DNA from: a virus
DNA: 22,334 bases
IMG/VR virus record: IMGVR_UViG_3300025000_000446
Span: 1 to 22,334 of that record
Direction: 5' to 3' (one strand)
Shown here: positions 1-8,137 of the stretch, piece after piece
Position numbering within the stretch: position 1 is the stretch's first letter
Layout of the letters: each line of letters starts with the position of its first letter
Notes under the pieces: model-generated
Told to the model about the DNA's origin: nothing
Seen by the model: the letters and a program-made list of their open reading frames with translations, nothing else
Databases searched by the model: none
Position numbers and translations under genes: made by a program

Positions 1-66
1 GATAATGGAACTGATAAGTTGAATCCATTATCAGATGATATAATAGTTTCTAGTAATCAATTCTAA
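1..66 (+). CDS. C-terminal end of an unknown protein (partial)
   Basis: The window opens inside an open frame that reads DNGTDKLNPLSDD and then IIVSSNQF before a TAA stop at 64-66. The next gene follows 24 nt later on the same strand with its own ribosome binding site, which fits a gene end in an operon. Only 21 residues are visible and no function can be assigned. It could be a chance open frame, but the spacing to the next gene supports it. Confidence 0.5.
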   Translation, partial: DNGTDKLNPLSDDIIVSSNQF

Positions 67-90
67 AATTAGGGAAGGGGTGTTTTTATA

Positions 91-258
91 GTGTGGCCCA
101 GTTGGTATGAAAATTATTATTCAAGTTCATTCTGTAGTTGTATGGATATTGATTTTGAAAGTATTCAATATTATTTATTTGAATGGCGTGAATTAACAAG
201 TAAAGTAATTCGATGTTATATAGATAAAGGGGATTTACGTTCTTCTCATCCACCGTAG
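91..258 (+). CDS. small hypothetical protein, 55 aa
   Basis: This is a short ORF that starts with GTG at 91 and ends with TAG at 256-258. A purine-rich ribosome binding site (GGGAAGGGG, 72-80) lies about 10 nt upstream. The product begins MWPSWYENYYSSSFCSCMD and is rich in aromatic residues and serine, with two nearby cysteines (SFCSC) and no membrane segment or known domain. It sits between the preceding gene end and the 138-aa gene starting at 314, in the same orientation, so the three are probably co-transcribed. I do not recognise it. The GTG start is chosen only because of the upstream Shine-Dalgarno; no ATG lies between. Confidence 0.55.
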   Translation: MWPSWYENYYSSSFCSCMDIDFESIQYYLFEWRELTSKVIRCYIDKGDLRSSHPP

Positions 259-313
259 TATTTAATCAATTTGATATCTATATAAATTTAAATAAAAGAG
301 GAGAGAGTGTAGG

Positions 314-730
314 ATGAGTGAATTTTGGTTATCTGAAAAGTCTAAGGAGAAAATCGATAAACACATTATAGATGTCTTTATCGATAGTATTAACTTTGCT
401 ATGGATTTGTGCACTATCGATAATCAAGATAGTGAAGAAAATCCCCTTACCCAGAAACATATCGAATGTATAATTAGGAATAGTAAAACTGTAATTAGTC
501 ATTGGTATCCACCAGAGTGTATACATGATGTTGAAATAACATTCGTTGGTCGTATGGCTAAAATACAAGTTGATGTTGATTTTGAAGTCATTGAGAAATA
601 TTTATTGTCACAGAATAACGGTAAGCCTCCATCGGGTAGCAGTATAACCCATGAAAATAAACCTAAAAAATCTAAATCAAAACCTAAGAATACTAAACCC
701 ATAATTACTAAACCGAATTACTTAAACTAA
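314..730 (+). CDS. hypothetical protein, 138 aa, basic C-terminal tail
   Basis: The frame opens at ATG 314 after GAGGAGAGAG at 299-307, a good ribosome binding site. Residues 1-95 look like a compact mixed alpha/beta domain (for example VEITFVGRMAKIQVDVDFEV near 73-92). The last ~35 residues are a Lys/Pro/Ser-rich tail (NKPKKSKSKPKNTKP), likely disordered and possibly nucleic-acid binding. A strong hairpin terminator follows directly after the TAA, so this is the last gene of the first transcription unit. No family is recognised. Shadow frames on the minus strand over the same stretch lack ribosome binding sites and were ignored. Confidence 0.8.
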   Translation: MSEFWLSEKSKEKIDKHIIDVFIDSINFAMDLCTIDNQDSEENPLTQKHIECIIRNSKTVISHWYPPECIHDVEITFVGRMAKIQVDVDFEVIEKYLLSQNNGKPPSGSSITHENKPKKSKSKPKNTKPIITKPNYLN

Positions 731-732
731 TA

Positions 733-766
733 AAAATAACGGAGAGAAATCTCCGTTATTTTTTTA
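733..766 (+). terminator. Rho-independent terminator
   Basis: A stem of about 12 bp (AAATAACGGAG against CTCCGTTATTT) closes a short AGAAAT loop and runs into a T tract at 759-765. It directly follows the stop codon of the 138-aa gene and separates it from the Rad50-like gene. Confidence 0.85.
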
Positions 767-787
767 TAATCACTTTTAAAACAAGAG

Positions 788-803
788 TTAACAAATTTAT
801 AAT
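788..803 (+). promoter_or_regulatory. candidate phage promoter of the Rad50-like gene
   Basis: TTAACAA (788-794) lies three bases before a perfect TATAAT (798-803). The same block with the same spacing recurs upstream of the DNA polymerase gene (5087-5102), and AACA-N4-TATAAT upstream of the portal gene. No convincing -35 hexamer at 17 nt is visible. The site lies between a terminator and the start at 827, where a promoter is expected. Confidence 0.5.
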
Positions 804-826
804 AGACTTACGAATGGAGTGATTAA

Positions 827-3493
827 ATGCGAATACTTTATTTATGTCTTAAGAATTATGCTAGTATATATACTGCAATGAAAAAGAAGAAATTAATATT
901 GGATCTTAGTAAATCTAAGAATAGGATAGTGTTATTAATTGGAGACAATGGTACAGGAAAGACATCAATTATGAGTGCACTACAACCATTTGCTTATTCA
1001 GGTAATGGTGATGTACGTAACTCTGAAGATTTAATACTACCTGAAGTTGATGGTTATAAAGAGATCCATATAGAAAATGGAGAAGTTGTTTATATCATAA
1101 AACATCACTATATTTATAATAAAACTACTGGAAGAACTATTAAGAGTTTCATTACTAAAGATGGTATTGAACTAAATTCAAATGGTAATGTTAAATCATT
1201 TATAGAGATAGTATTATTGGAACTGGGTCTTGAAATTGATTTTTTAAAATTATTAAGATTGGGATCGAATGTGACTAATTTCATAGATATGAAAGCATCT
1301 GAAAGAAAGAACTTTACATCTGAATTATTATCAGATATTGACATATACTCACAATTTTATAAAAAAATAAATGAAGATACTAGAATATTAAAAACCGTGT
1401 TAAGATCGGTTATAGAGAAGATCGATAAATTAAAAATCCTAGATGAACAAGATATAGTTAATGAAATATTATTATTGAGTAATAAATTAACTGATTTAAA
1501 TCTAAAGAAAGATAATATTAATAGTTCTATGTGGACTAAACGAGGCGCTTTAGAAAGTCTAGTTCCAGAGGGAGTTAAAGAATTTTTAACTACATTAAAT
1601 GATGAAAGTGAACAGGCTAAAGTTTTAGCTAATATAATAAAACATGATCGAGATAAACTTAAGAAACTGGATGTAATAATTATAGATAGTGTCGATGATA
1701 GTTTAATGACTATCTCATCCAATATAAATAATAATGAGAATTTGATTACCACCAATACTAATATGATAAATTTCTATTTTAAACAATTAGAAATCTATTT
1801 TACACAAAAAGACGAAAAAGAAAATAGTCTAAAGTATATATCATCAGATTCAGAATATAGTAAATTAAGTGATATGTATCTACAGTTCAGTAAGACTAAA
1901 GAAAAATATGATAAATTATATAAAAATTATGTATCTAAATGTACTAAAGAAGATATGTTAACCGCTCTTAGACTAATGCAAGAAATTGATAGTTTCATAT
2001 CCAATATCCATACATTTAATCATGATGGGGTAGTTAAAGTCATTGATCACATCATGAATAGAGATAACATTGATTACATAATTAAAGAAAATGTTAATGA
2101 TATTGACAGTAAGATTTCCAATCTAAAACTTATGAATTCAAATAATGATACTAATAAGAATAAAGTATTCATACTAATGAAACCAACAGAATGTAGAGTA
2201 AATAATTGCTCGTATATAAATTTCTATAAAACTATGAGTGGGAATACAAATGAGACTCCAATTAGTAAAATTAAGAAGGATATTAATATATTAGAAGATA
2301 AAAGAGAATTCTTTTTATCATTAGGAGATATTAATAAGAATATAGAGTATATATTACTTCTTATTAAATCAAATTCAGTTCTTATTAATAAGATGCCCGA
2401 ACCATTCTTTGATATAACAAAATTATTAACCTCAATTAAGAATTGTTTACCTTTCTTTAATGAAAATAAAGTAACTGCATATATAACTGCTTTAGAAGAA
2501 TTAGAAGATTATAGACAGTTGAAAGATAAGCTTAAAGATATTAAAAAGGAATTAACCTTTATAGAGAAAAATGCCGTATCATTATCATCCATGAGAAAAG
2601 AATTAAGTGATTTAGATATTAACATTTACAAGATACAAACGGATATAGAGAAATTAAAGACAGATAACTTAAAACTTACTAAAAGAAACGATAATTTTAG
2701 GGTTTTATTCGAGTCTTTAAGTACGTACAAAGAGATATCTCTAAATATCGAGCTTAAACGAAAAGAACTAGAACGTTTGCTCTCGTCGATAGAAAATAAG
2801 AAAGGGATAAGTAAAAGGATCGAAGAATTTGTACTTTTCAAACAAGATCAAGAGAAAAAAATCATCGTGTTAAATAATGAAATAAAGAAAATTGAAGATA
2901 ATATCAATAATAATAAATTTAAACTAAAAGAATTTGAGTTATTAAGTAAAGAAAGAATTCTTTTGGAAGATAAGTTTGACGAAATAAGTATTTTGAGAGA
3001 AGCTCTTTCATCTAATAAAGGAATGCCATTATTATTTATTCAGTTATATCTTAAGAATACCAAAATGATAGTTAATAACCTATTGGACTTTATATTTAAG
3101 GGCGAATTAGAGATTGATGATTTTGAAATTAATGATAAAGAGTTTAAAATCCCTTATATTAAAAATGGCATTAGAGTAAATGATATTATATCCACGTCCC
3201 AAGGTGAAATGAGTTTTGTATCTTTAGCATTATCATTCGCATTAATAACTCAATCTATAGAGAAATATAATATATTATTATTAGATGAAATTGATTCGAC
3301 ATTAAGCCAAAAAAATAGACCTTTGTTTCTAAGCATACTTGAAAAACAATTGGATATCATAAATGCTAAACAAGCTTTTCTTACAACACATAGTAATGTA
3401 TTTGATAATTACCCAGTTGATCTAATAATAACATCAGATGTTAATATAGATAATTATACTGACGTTAATATATTATTTTCATATGCGGCATAA
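827..3493 (+). CDS. Rad50/SbcC-like (T4 gp46-type) recombination ATPase, 888 aa
   Basis: This is an SMC/Rad50-type ATPase, in phages the ATP-driven arm subunit of a DNA end-processing exonuclease used in recombination-dependent replication. The N-terminal head has a Walker A at 39-46 (GDNGTGKT). The middle ~500 residues are Lys/Glu/Leu-rich coiled coil. A cysteine pair, CRVNNC, sits near residue 455, where Rad50 has its zinc-hook CxxC, but the spacing is CxxxxC. The C-terminal head has an ABC-signature-like segment (STSQGEMSFVSLALSFAL, ~792-809), Walker B with D-loop (YNILLLDEIDSTLS, ~817-830) and an H-loop (TTHS, ~853). The length is close to bacterial SbcC and cellular Rad50 and well above T4 gp46. 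The start ATG 827 follows GGAGTGATTAA. The Mre11/gp47 partner is not in the window. An SMC-like protein without a nuclease partner is the alternative. Confidence 0.88.
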   Translation: MRILYLCLKNYASIYTAMKKKKLILDLSKSKNRIVLLIGDNGTGKTSIMSALQPFAYSGNGDVRNSEDLILPEVDGYKEIHIENGEVVYIIKHHYIYNKTTGRTIKSFITKDGIELNSNGNVKSFIEIVLLELGLEIDFLKLLRLGSNVTNFIDMKASERKNFTSELLSDIDIYSQFYKKINEDTRILKTVLRSVIEKIDKLKILDEQDIVNEILLLSNKLTDLNLKKDNINSSMWTKRGALESLVPEGVKEFLTTLNDESEQAKVLANIIKHDRDKLKKLDVIIIDSVDDSLMTISSNINNNENLITTNTNMINFYFKQLEIYFTQKDEKENSLKYISSDSEYSKLSDMYLQFSKTKEKYDKLYKNYVSKCTKEDMLTALRLMQEIDSFISNIHTFNHDGVVKVIDHIMNRDNIDYIIKENVNDIDSKISNLKLMNSNNDTNKNKVFILMKPTECRVNNCSYINFYKTMSGNTNETPISKIKKDINILEDKREFFLSLGDINKNIEYILLLIKSNSVLINKMPEPFFDITKLLTSIKNCLPFFNENKVTAYITALEELEDYRQLKDKLKDIKKELTFIEKNAVSLSSMRKELSDLDINIYKIQTDIEKLKTDNLKLTKRNDNFRVLFESLSTYKEISLNIELKRKELERLLSSIENKKGISKRIEEFVLFKQDQEKKIIVLNNEIKKIEDNINNNKFKLKEFELLSKERILLEDKFDEISILREALSSNKGMPLLFIQLYLKNTKMIVNNLLDFIFKGELEIDDFEINDKEFKIPYIKNGIRVNDIISTSQGEMSFVSLALSFALITQSIEKYNILLLDEIDSTLSQKNRPLFLSILEKQLDIINAKQAFLTTHSNVFDNYPVDLIITSDVNIDNYTDVNILFSYAA

Positions 3494-3496
3494 TAA

Positions 3497-3532
3497 AAAA
3501 AGAAGTTGTGTATTAATACACAACTTCTTTTT
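3497..3532. terminator. bidirectional hairpin terminator
   Basis: An uninterrupted palindrome of 18 + 18 nt (left arm AAAAAGAAGTTGTGTATT) is flanked by A and T runs on each side. It lies between the convergent Rad50-like gene (+) and the 25-aa ORF (-) and can serve both. Confidence 0.85.
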
Positions 3533-3533
3533 A

Positions 3534-3611
3534 TTATTCCAATATAAGCTCACAACCAAAATCTAATAAATCCTTTTCCTCAAAATAAACACCCCATGGT
3601 ATAATACTCAT
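3534..3611 (-). CDS. very small hypothetical ORF, 25 aa
   Basis: On the minus strand, ATG at 3611-3609 opens a 25-codon frame (MSIIPWGVYFEEKDLLDFGC, then ELILE) ending in TAA at 3536-3534, just before the shared terminator. GAAAGAGG lies about 8 nt upstream as a ribosome binding site. An AATA-N4-TATAATA box at 3629-3643 (minus) resembles the candidate phage promoters elsewhere in the window. The product is acidic and has no recognisable domain. It is too short for confident calling. Support comes from its tight placement between promoter-like box, ribosome binding site and terminator. Confidence 0.45.
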   Translation of the reverse strand: MSIIPWGVYFEEKDLLDFGCELILE

Positions 3612-3694
3612 TTCAAAAACCTCTTTCATATTATATTTTTATTCTATCTATTAATATAATATATACTTGAATATATCAACATTACGAATCTTAT

Positions 3695-3737
3695 AAATTA
3701 ATGAGGATGTACATATTATGTACATCCTCATTAATTT
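3695..3737 (-). terminator. hairpin terminator of the 412-aa gene
   Basis: A 20-bp perfect stem (3695-3714 against 3718-3737) closes a 3-nt loop and abuts the TGA stop of the minus-strand gene ending at 3738. The outer stem is A/T rich, as in other terminators of this genome. Confidence 0.75.
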
Positions 3738-4976
3738 TCAATTATCTGTGGGTGAATACCATTCTATTACTTTATATGCTCTTCCAGATACATCAGTAGC
3801 ATAGTTTCCATCATTACTAAATTTAATTTTACCAACATCTCTCTTAGTTGGTATGGGGTAATCATTTATTTGTTGTGAGTCTCTATCTAGAGCGATAAAG
3901 TGCCATTCACCGGTGTCTATACATTTCTTTATATAGATTTGAACACCACGATTTTCATATTCAATATATTTATTACCGGCTTCACTTCTAAAGGGTCTAT
4001 CCATACCATCAAGCCTATCTTGAATCATCTGATCGTACCTGTCGGTATCTTCATCATTATCTGACATACCCCGTAAGTTACCTAATAATTCACGGGGATC
4101 TAAACCCTCATCCTCTTTAGTATTACCATAATCTCTGATAAAGTTACCCCTACCATGACTAATAATTTTAGATAAATAAGCTGAAGCTAAACGATCATTA
4201 CTATTACCACCTTCAGCTTCTTTAGTTTTAGCATCTACTTTGAATTTGAAATCAGTAACTATCTTCTTAACATTGGCTATCTCTTTTATAACAGATAATT
4301 TATTTACTTTAGATGCTAAAACAGTTTGTGCCAAGTCAGTTATATACTTACTGATACCACGAACTTTAGCATCTTCCATTTGTCGATATTTCTTTTCTAA
4401 ATCTTTAGAAAATATATTAACTTCATTTAATAATGCGTATAAGAGAGTAAGTTCTTCAGCGAATTCTTTTTTATAGGGATTATCTTGCTTTTTAAGTTTA
4501 TCATAACCTCGTCTTTGTTCATCGATAATACCATCTTCAATATCATCATCTTCATCTCGATGTAAGAGTTCATCAATATCAATAAGATTAGATAAGGCAT
4601 CGTCATTTTTATTACCGATTTCATTCTCTTCTGAAAAATCAGTAATTGTTCCCATTGACATCATAGTTGCATTTAATCCACTATGTTTTTTATTCTTCTT
4701 TTTTTTCTTAGTATGTGATGAGAATAATATTTGTTCAGGTTCATCTTGAATAATAACTTGTTTAGATTCACTCTTAGGTTTTTCTTTAACTTCCTTTATT
4801 GGTTCTATAATAGGATTTATTTTTGCCTTAGGCTCTGGACTTTTAGGTTTAGTATATTCAGGACTATATTTTGTCTGATTAACAACAGGTATACGTTTTT
4901 TTAAAGATTTAATCTCAGAAATCATATCATTTCTATTAATAGGCATATTAATTTGGATATGGTATCTTTCGTCCAT
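3738..4976 (-). CDS. hypothetical protein, 412 aa, possible virion or scaffold protein
   Basis: I do not recognise this protein. I start it at ATG 4976 (MDERYHIQINMP) because AAGGAAGGG lies just upstream at a normal distance; the longer frame from GTG 4985 would begin inside that ribosome binding site. The N-terminal ~100 residues are Pro/Lys/Glu-rich and probably disordered. A strongly basic patch (KKKKKNKKH) is followed by an acidic one (RDEDDDIEDG). Next come a helical, coiled-coil-prone middle (roughly 165-265) and a small C-terminal domain (YIEYENRGVQIYIKK, GEWHFIALDRDSQ). Alternating charge and helical content are seen in phage scaffold or core proteins, but that is only a resemblance. 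The gene is a single-gene minus-strand unit between plus-strand blocks, divergent from the polymerase gene. Confidence 0.8.
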   Translation of the reverse strand: MDERYHIQINMPINRNDMISEIKSLKKRIPVVNQTKYSPEYTKPKSPEPKAKINPIIEPIKEVKEKPKSESKQVIIQDEPEQILFSSHTKKKKKNKKHSGLNATMMSMGTITDFSEENEIGNKNDDALSNLIDIDELLHRDEDDDIEDGIIDEQRRGYDKLKKQDNPYKKEFAEELTLLYALLNEVNIFSKDLEKKYRQMEDAKVRGISKYITDLAQTVLASKVNKLSVIKEIANVKKIVTDFKFKVDAKTKEAEGGNSNDRLASAYLSKIISHGRGNFIRDYGNTKEDEGLDPRELLGNLRGMSDNDEDTDRYDQMIQDRLDGMDRPFRSEAGNKYIEYENRGVQIYIKKCIDTGEWHFIALDRDSQQINDYPIPTKRDVGKIKFSNDGNYATDVSGRAYKVIEWYSPTDN

Positions 4977-5086
4977 AAAAACCACCCTTCCTTAGTAATA
5001 TGTATTAATTATTATAATGAATGACATTGATCATGATAAATGTTTATATATTATAATAAGGTACAGTTTGAATTATTATTTTCGTT

Positions 5087-5102
5087 TTAACAATTGTATA
5101 AT
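5087..5102 (+). promoter_or_regulatory. candidate phage promoter of the polymerase gene
   Basis: TTAACAA-TTG-TATAAT followed by AGA matches the block upstream of the Rad50-like gene base for base except for the 3-nt spacer. It sits in the 148-nt divergent gap. The TATAAT is close to the ribosome binding site (AAAGGTG, 5105-5111), so the transcript leader would be very short. Confidence 0.5.
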
Positions 5103-5124
5103 AGAAAGGTGTTGATTTATATTT

Positions 5125-5913
5125 ATGGATTTCATGAAAGGTATTAATAAAGAGAATGTCATGTTAATTAATATAATATATCATAATAAGAGAAAAGAGA
5201 ATAATTATAATGATTACTTAGATATTATCACTAAAGATTTAACCACAGGTGAAAAAATACTTACAACTATCGAGAATCCTGAAATGGATATATATTTTAC
5301 AAAAGAGGAGCATAGAAATTATGACTATAATAAGAACTTTATGGAAATTGATAAGACTGATAGACATAGATTTAAATATAAAGATCTAACTAGATCCATA
5401 GCTAAAATGGCTGGGCCTAGTTATGAGAACTTCATTAAACAATCTATAGAAACACAAAATTATGCTAGAATAAATAATATCCATAAATATAAATATGTAT
5501 TTGGATCTGATGTTGATATTGAAAATTGGTATAGAATTCAATGGTTATTAAATTATGATAATAATAAACCTAAATCCGTAACTAAGCTATTTCTCGACAT
5601 AGAAGTCGACGGTCGGGATGTACCTGGATTCCCCAGAGATGGTGAAGTGCCAATTAATGCTGTAACGATAGTAGATGAATTTAGTAATCAATCATTTACA
5701 TTCTTATTGGATAATCCATTAAACCCTCAAATAGAAGATTTTAAAAATGATGTGGAATCTTTTGTTGAAGAACTACATAATGATTTTGATGAATCATATG
5801 GGGAATTAAAATATAACTTATTTATTTATGATGATGAAGTTCAAATGTTAATAGATGTATTTAAATTGATTAACACTCTGAACCGAGATTTCCTATTAGT
5901 GTGGAATATGAGT
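5125..5913 (+). CDS. family B DNA polymerase, exon 1 (N-terminal and start of exonuclease domain)
   Basis: This is the first of five exons. I read the gene as join(5125..5913, 6893..7353, 7606..7834, 8138..8143, 8400..8735), giving 606 aa. The exon encodes residues 1-263: an N-terminal domain and the 3'-5' exonuclease ExoI motif (KLFLDIEVDG, D158 and E160). It ends at VWNMS, the first half of ExoII. The frame runs on into the intron to a TGA/TAA region at 5946, so a naive annotation would give a truncated 273-aa protein. The 5' splice site after AGT (5913) is supported by P1 pairing of GAGU with GCUC at 5922-5925, with U.G at the junction. The enzyme is the phage replicative polymerase of the T4 gp43 type; the C-terminal catalytic motifs are missing (see exon 5). 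Confidence 0.92.
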
Positions 5914-6892
5914 AAAATGATGCTCCTTATAAAGGCGACTTTATAAGAAAATTTCTTTAACTGCTGGAAACTCCTTAGAGCCTTTATTATCAGAGTATAA
6001 TAATATAAAGGATTGGGCAATCAGCAATCAAGTTCAATAACAAACTAAGTTTTATTACATTTATTAGAGGAGGGTAAAACATGTATATAGTAATACGCAA
6101 AGATAAAGAAGTATTTAAATTATCAACTTATCCTGGGATTAAAAAAGATATGTATTCTATTAGTAACTACGGGTCTATACGTAATAATGTGACAAACGAG
6201 ATATTTTTTCCAACATCGAGAAACTCAGCAGGTTATGTACACACTTCTTTATGTACAGAATCATTTAAAGTTTACACTAGTGTTTTGGTATCACGTTTAG
6301 TTGCTTGGGAATTTTGTGATGGTTATGATAAGGAACTAAATAGGGTGGAAGTCAATCATAAAGATATCAACAGGGCTAATAATTATTATGAGAATTTAGA
6401 ATGGGTGACTCGGGGAGAAAATACTAAATTTGCCTACGTGCATGGCAATCGTAAGGTGATAGTGCCAGATTCTAGGGGACCAAGAGCAAAGATACGCGGA
6501 TCATTAAATCCCAAGAATGTTTTCAGTGAAGAGTTTGTACATGAACTCTGTCAGTTATTCACGGACGGTAAGAGCACTAAAGAGATATTAAAAATATTCA
6601 ATACGAGTAAAAAATTAAATACACAACTCTATTCATTACTCATGACTTTGAAACATAGAAAAGGATGGGGACATATTACGGAAAAATATGTATATTGATA
6701 TTTGTTATTGAAAAGATTCAACGACTAGAGTGAGAACTCGTAGACCCTTTTCATGGGGTGGACATAATAAGTCCTTCGCGAAATGGGAAACATCTCCGAT
6801 GTGGAGATGAAGATATAGTCTGATATCTTAGGGAAATCCTAAGGAAGTTCATAAGAGAACTGCGTAGTATAAAAAACTATGTGAACTGTTTG
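5914..6892 (+). ncRNA. group I intron 1 of the polymerase gene (HNH-bearing)
   Basis: A self-splicing intron of 979 nt. The conserved core is visible as a P3/P4-region block at 5953-5985 (AACTCCTTAGAG), a second block at 6008-6036, the P7 5' strand at 6717-6727 (TTCAACGACTA) and the P7 3' strand at 6809-6822 (AGATATAGTCTG). The HNH gene is inserted in the P6 loop: 6033-6044 (TTCAATAACAAA) is perfectly complementary to 6701-6712 and brings the halves together. Splicing joins WNMS to FDVPYMIARM, restoring the ExoII motif. The intron ends in G at 6892. Confidence 0.9.
6081..6698 (+). CDS. HNH homing endonuclease in intron 1, 205 aa
   Basis: This is an intron-encoded endonuclease that would cut intronless polymerase alleles and so spread the intron. 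A NUMOD4-like segment (MYSISNYGSIRN, 24-35) is followed by an HNH core at about 89-110 (VEVNHKDINRANN, then NLEWVTRGEN), with the N-H and downstream asparagines in place. The C-terminal part (about 146-195, FSEEFVHELCQLFTDGKSTK) looks like a helix-turn-helix DNA-binding module. The ribosome binding site GAGGAGGG lies just upstream of ATG 6081. The ORF is confined to the P6 loop of the ribozyme and leaves the core intact. It is only distantly similar to the endonuclease in the portal intron, so the two were probably acquired separately. Confidence 0.9.
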   Translation: MYIVIRKDKEVFKLSTYPGIKKDMYSISNYGSIRNNVTNEIFFPTSRNSAGYVHTSLCTESFKVYTSVLVSRLVAWEFCDGYDKELNRVEVNHKDINRANNYYENLEWVTRGENTKFAYVHGNRKVIVPDSRGPRAKIRGSLNPKNVFSEEFVHELCQLFTDGKSTKEILKIFNTSKKLNTQLYSLLMTLKHRKGWGHITEKYVY

Positions 6893-7353
6893 TTCGATGT
6901 GCCGTACATGATCGCACGTATGTTAGAATTAGGAATGAATCCTGTTGAAGTGATGTGTCATAAAGATTTTAAAATACAAGAAGCTTTTTTCAAAAAAGAT
7001 CTTCGAAATTTTATGATAGCTAATAAAGGAGATTATTTTAAGATATCATCTTATACTGTATATTTAGACCAAATGATAGTATATGCCAGTTTAAGAAAAG
7101 GAGGTAGTCAGTTACGATCAAATGCTCTTAGCTACATTGCTCAAGTTGAAATTGGTGATGAAAAATTAGACTATTCTGAAGATGCTAATATCAAAACTTT
7201 ACCATATGTTAATTACAAGAAATTCGTTAAATACAATATCAAAGACGTTTTACTACAACTTGGAATTGAGAGAAAAACTCATGATATTGATAATGTTTAT
7301 TTAAGATCGTATACAAATGTAACAGCTTATTCAAAAGTATTTAGACAAACGGT
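6893..7353 (+). CDS. family B DNA polymerase, exon 2 (exonuclease domain)
   Basis: Encodes residues 264-416 plus two bases of codon 417. It begins FDVPYMIARMLELG, the second half of ExoII with its catalytic Asp, and contains ExoIII (KYNIKDVLL, Y377 and D381). All three proofreading motifs are therefore present and the exonuclease should be active. The exon was placed by homology to the expected WNxxFDxPY pattern and by an intron-terminal G at 6892. The 5' splice site of the next intron after GT (7353) uses P1 CGGU/GCCG with a U.G pair. The GTG at 6881 that opens the raw reading frame lies inside the intron and is not a start. Confidence 0.9.
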
Positions 7354-7605
7354 ATTTTATAGTGCCGGTGATTCTTTAATTGACGGGAAACTCCTTATAG
7401 CTTCTTAATGAAGATTGGACAATCCGCAGCCAAGATTCTTATAATAAGAATAAGGTTCAACGACTAGAGTATAACTCGTAGGTTTAATAACTGAAATGGG
7501 AAACCGATAGAATTTATTCTATTGAAGATATAGTCTATTATCCTAAAGTAATTTAGGGAAGTTCATAAGAGAACTACATTATCTTACAAATAATGTGAAT
7601 TATAG
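7354..7605 (+). ncRNA. group I intron 2 of the polymerase gene (ORF-less)
   Basis: A 252-nt intron with the same core as intron 1: TTAATTGACGGGAAACTCC at 7377-7395, AGATTGGACAATCCGCAGCC at 7412-7431, P7 strands at 7455-7465 and 7523-7537. It has no ORF. The boundary after GT|G restores ...RQT-V-FLKNRAF. The 5' site is supported by P1 ACGGU with GCCG; shifting the junction by one or two bases breaks the frame or the terminal G. Confidence 0.85.
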
Positions 7606-7834
7606 GTTCTTAAAAAACAGAGCATTTTTAGAGTTTTATAAACAAGGTTTGATTATTGGTAATAATACCAATATTGATTATGGATTACCTCCTCAGATAG
7701 CTAAAGAAAAAGATGAGGATGATGAGAAATTTGCAGGTGCATTAGTTGGTGATCCTGAATTGAATAGTAAGACTGGTATAATGATGTTAGGAACTCCAAG
7801 TAAATACATCTATGATAACGTTGTAGATATGGAT
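7606..7834 (+). CDS. family B DNA polymerase, exon 3
   Basis: Encodes residues 417-493, from VFLKNRAF to YIYDNVVDMD. FAGALVGDPELNSKTG matches the region just before polymerase motif A in family B enzymes (FxGAxVxxP). The last residue, D493, is the motif A metal-binding aspartate, so the next intron interrupts motif A directly after its catalytic residue. The splice site after GAT (7834) is backed by P1 GGAU/GUCC with U.G at the junction. The open frame continues another nine codons into the intron before TAA, which would mislead unspliced annotation. Confidence 0.88.
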
Positions 7835-8137
7835 AGCTTTGTCCCATTATGTAGTAATATGTAATGAAAACTTCTTTAATTGACGGGGAACTCCTTAGAA
7901 CTTCTTAATCGAAGATTGGACAATCCGCAGCCAAGATTCTTATTATATAGAATAAGGCTCAACGACTATCCCATTGGTATTGAAATATACAACAGGAGTA
8001 GGGCTCAAATGAGTGGGTGAAATTCCCTTAAATCGAAATAAGAAGCATCTTATATAAGATGATGATATAGTCTGAACTCATATGAGAATATGAGAGAGTT
8101 TACTTTATATTATCTAATAAATAATATTAACAAATTG
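7835..8137 (+). ncRNA. group I intron 3 of the polymerase gene (ORF-less)
   Basis: A 303-nt intron. The core block is at 7872-7900, the second block at 7912-7938, and the P7 strands at 7957-7968 and 8060-8075. A P2 hairpin (CATTA...TAATG, 7843-7864) follows the internal guide GUCC. Between the P7 strands it has an extra segment with GGAGTAGGGCTCAA and a GTGGGTGAAATTCCC run (7994-8030). Only the terminase intron shares this segment, so the two form a sub-lineage. Confidence 0.85.

Noticed and set aside
4977-4985. GTG at 4985 as start of the 412-aa protein
   Set aside because: It lies within the ribosome binding site that serves ATG 4976.
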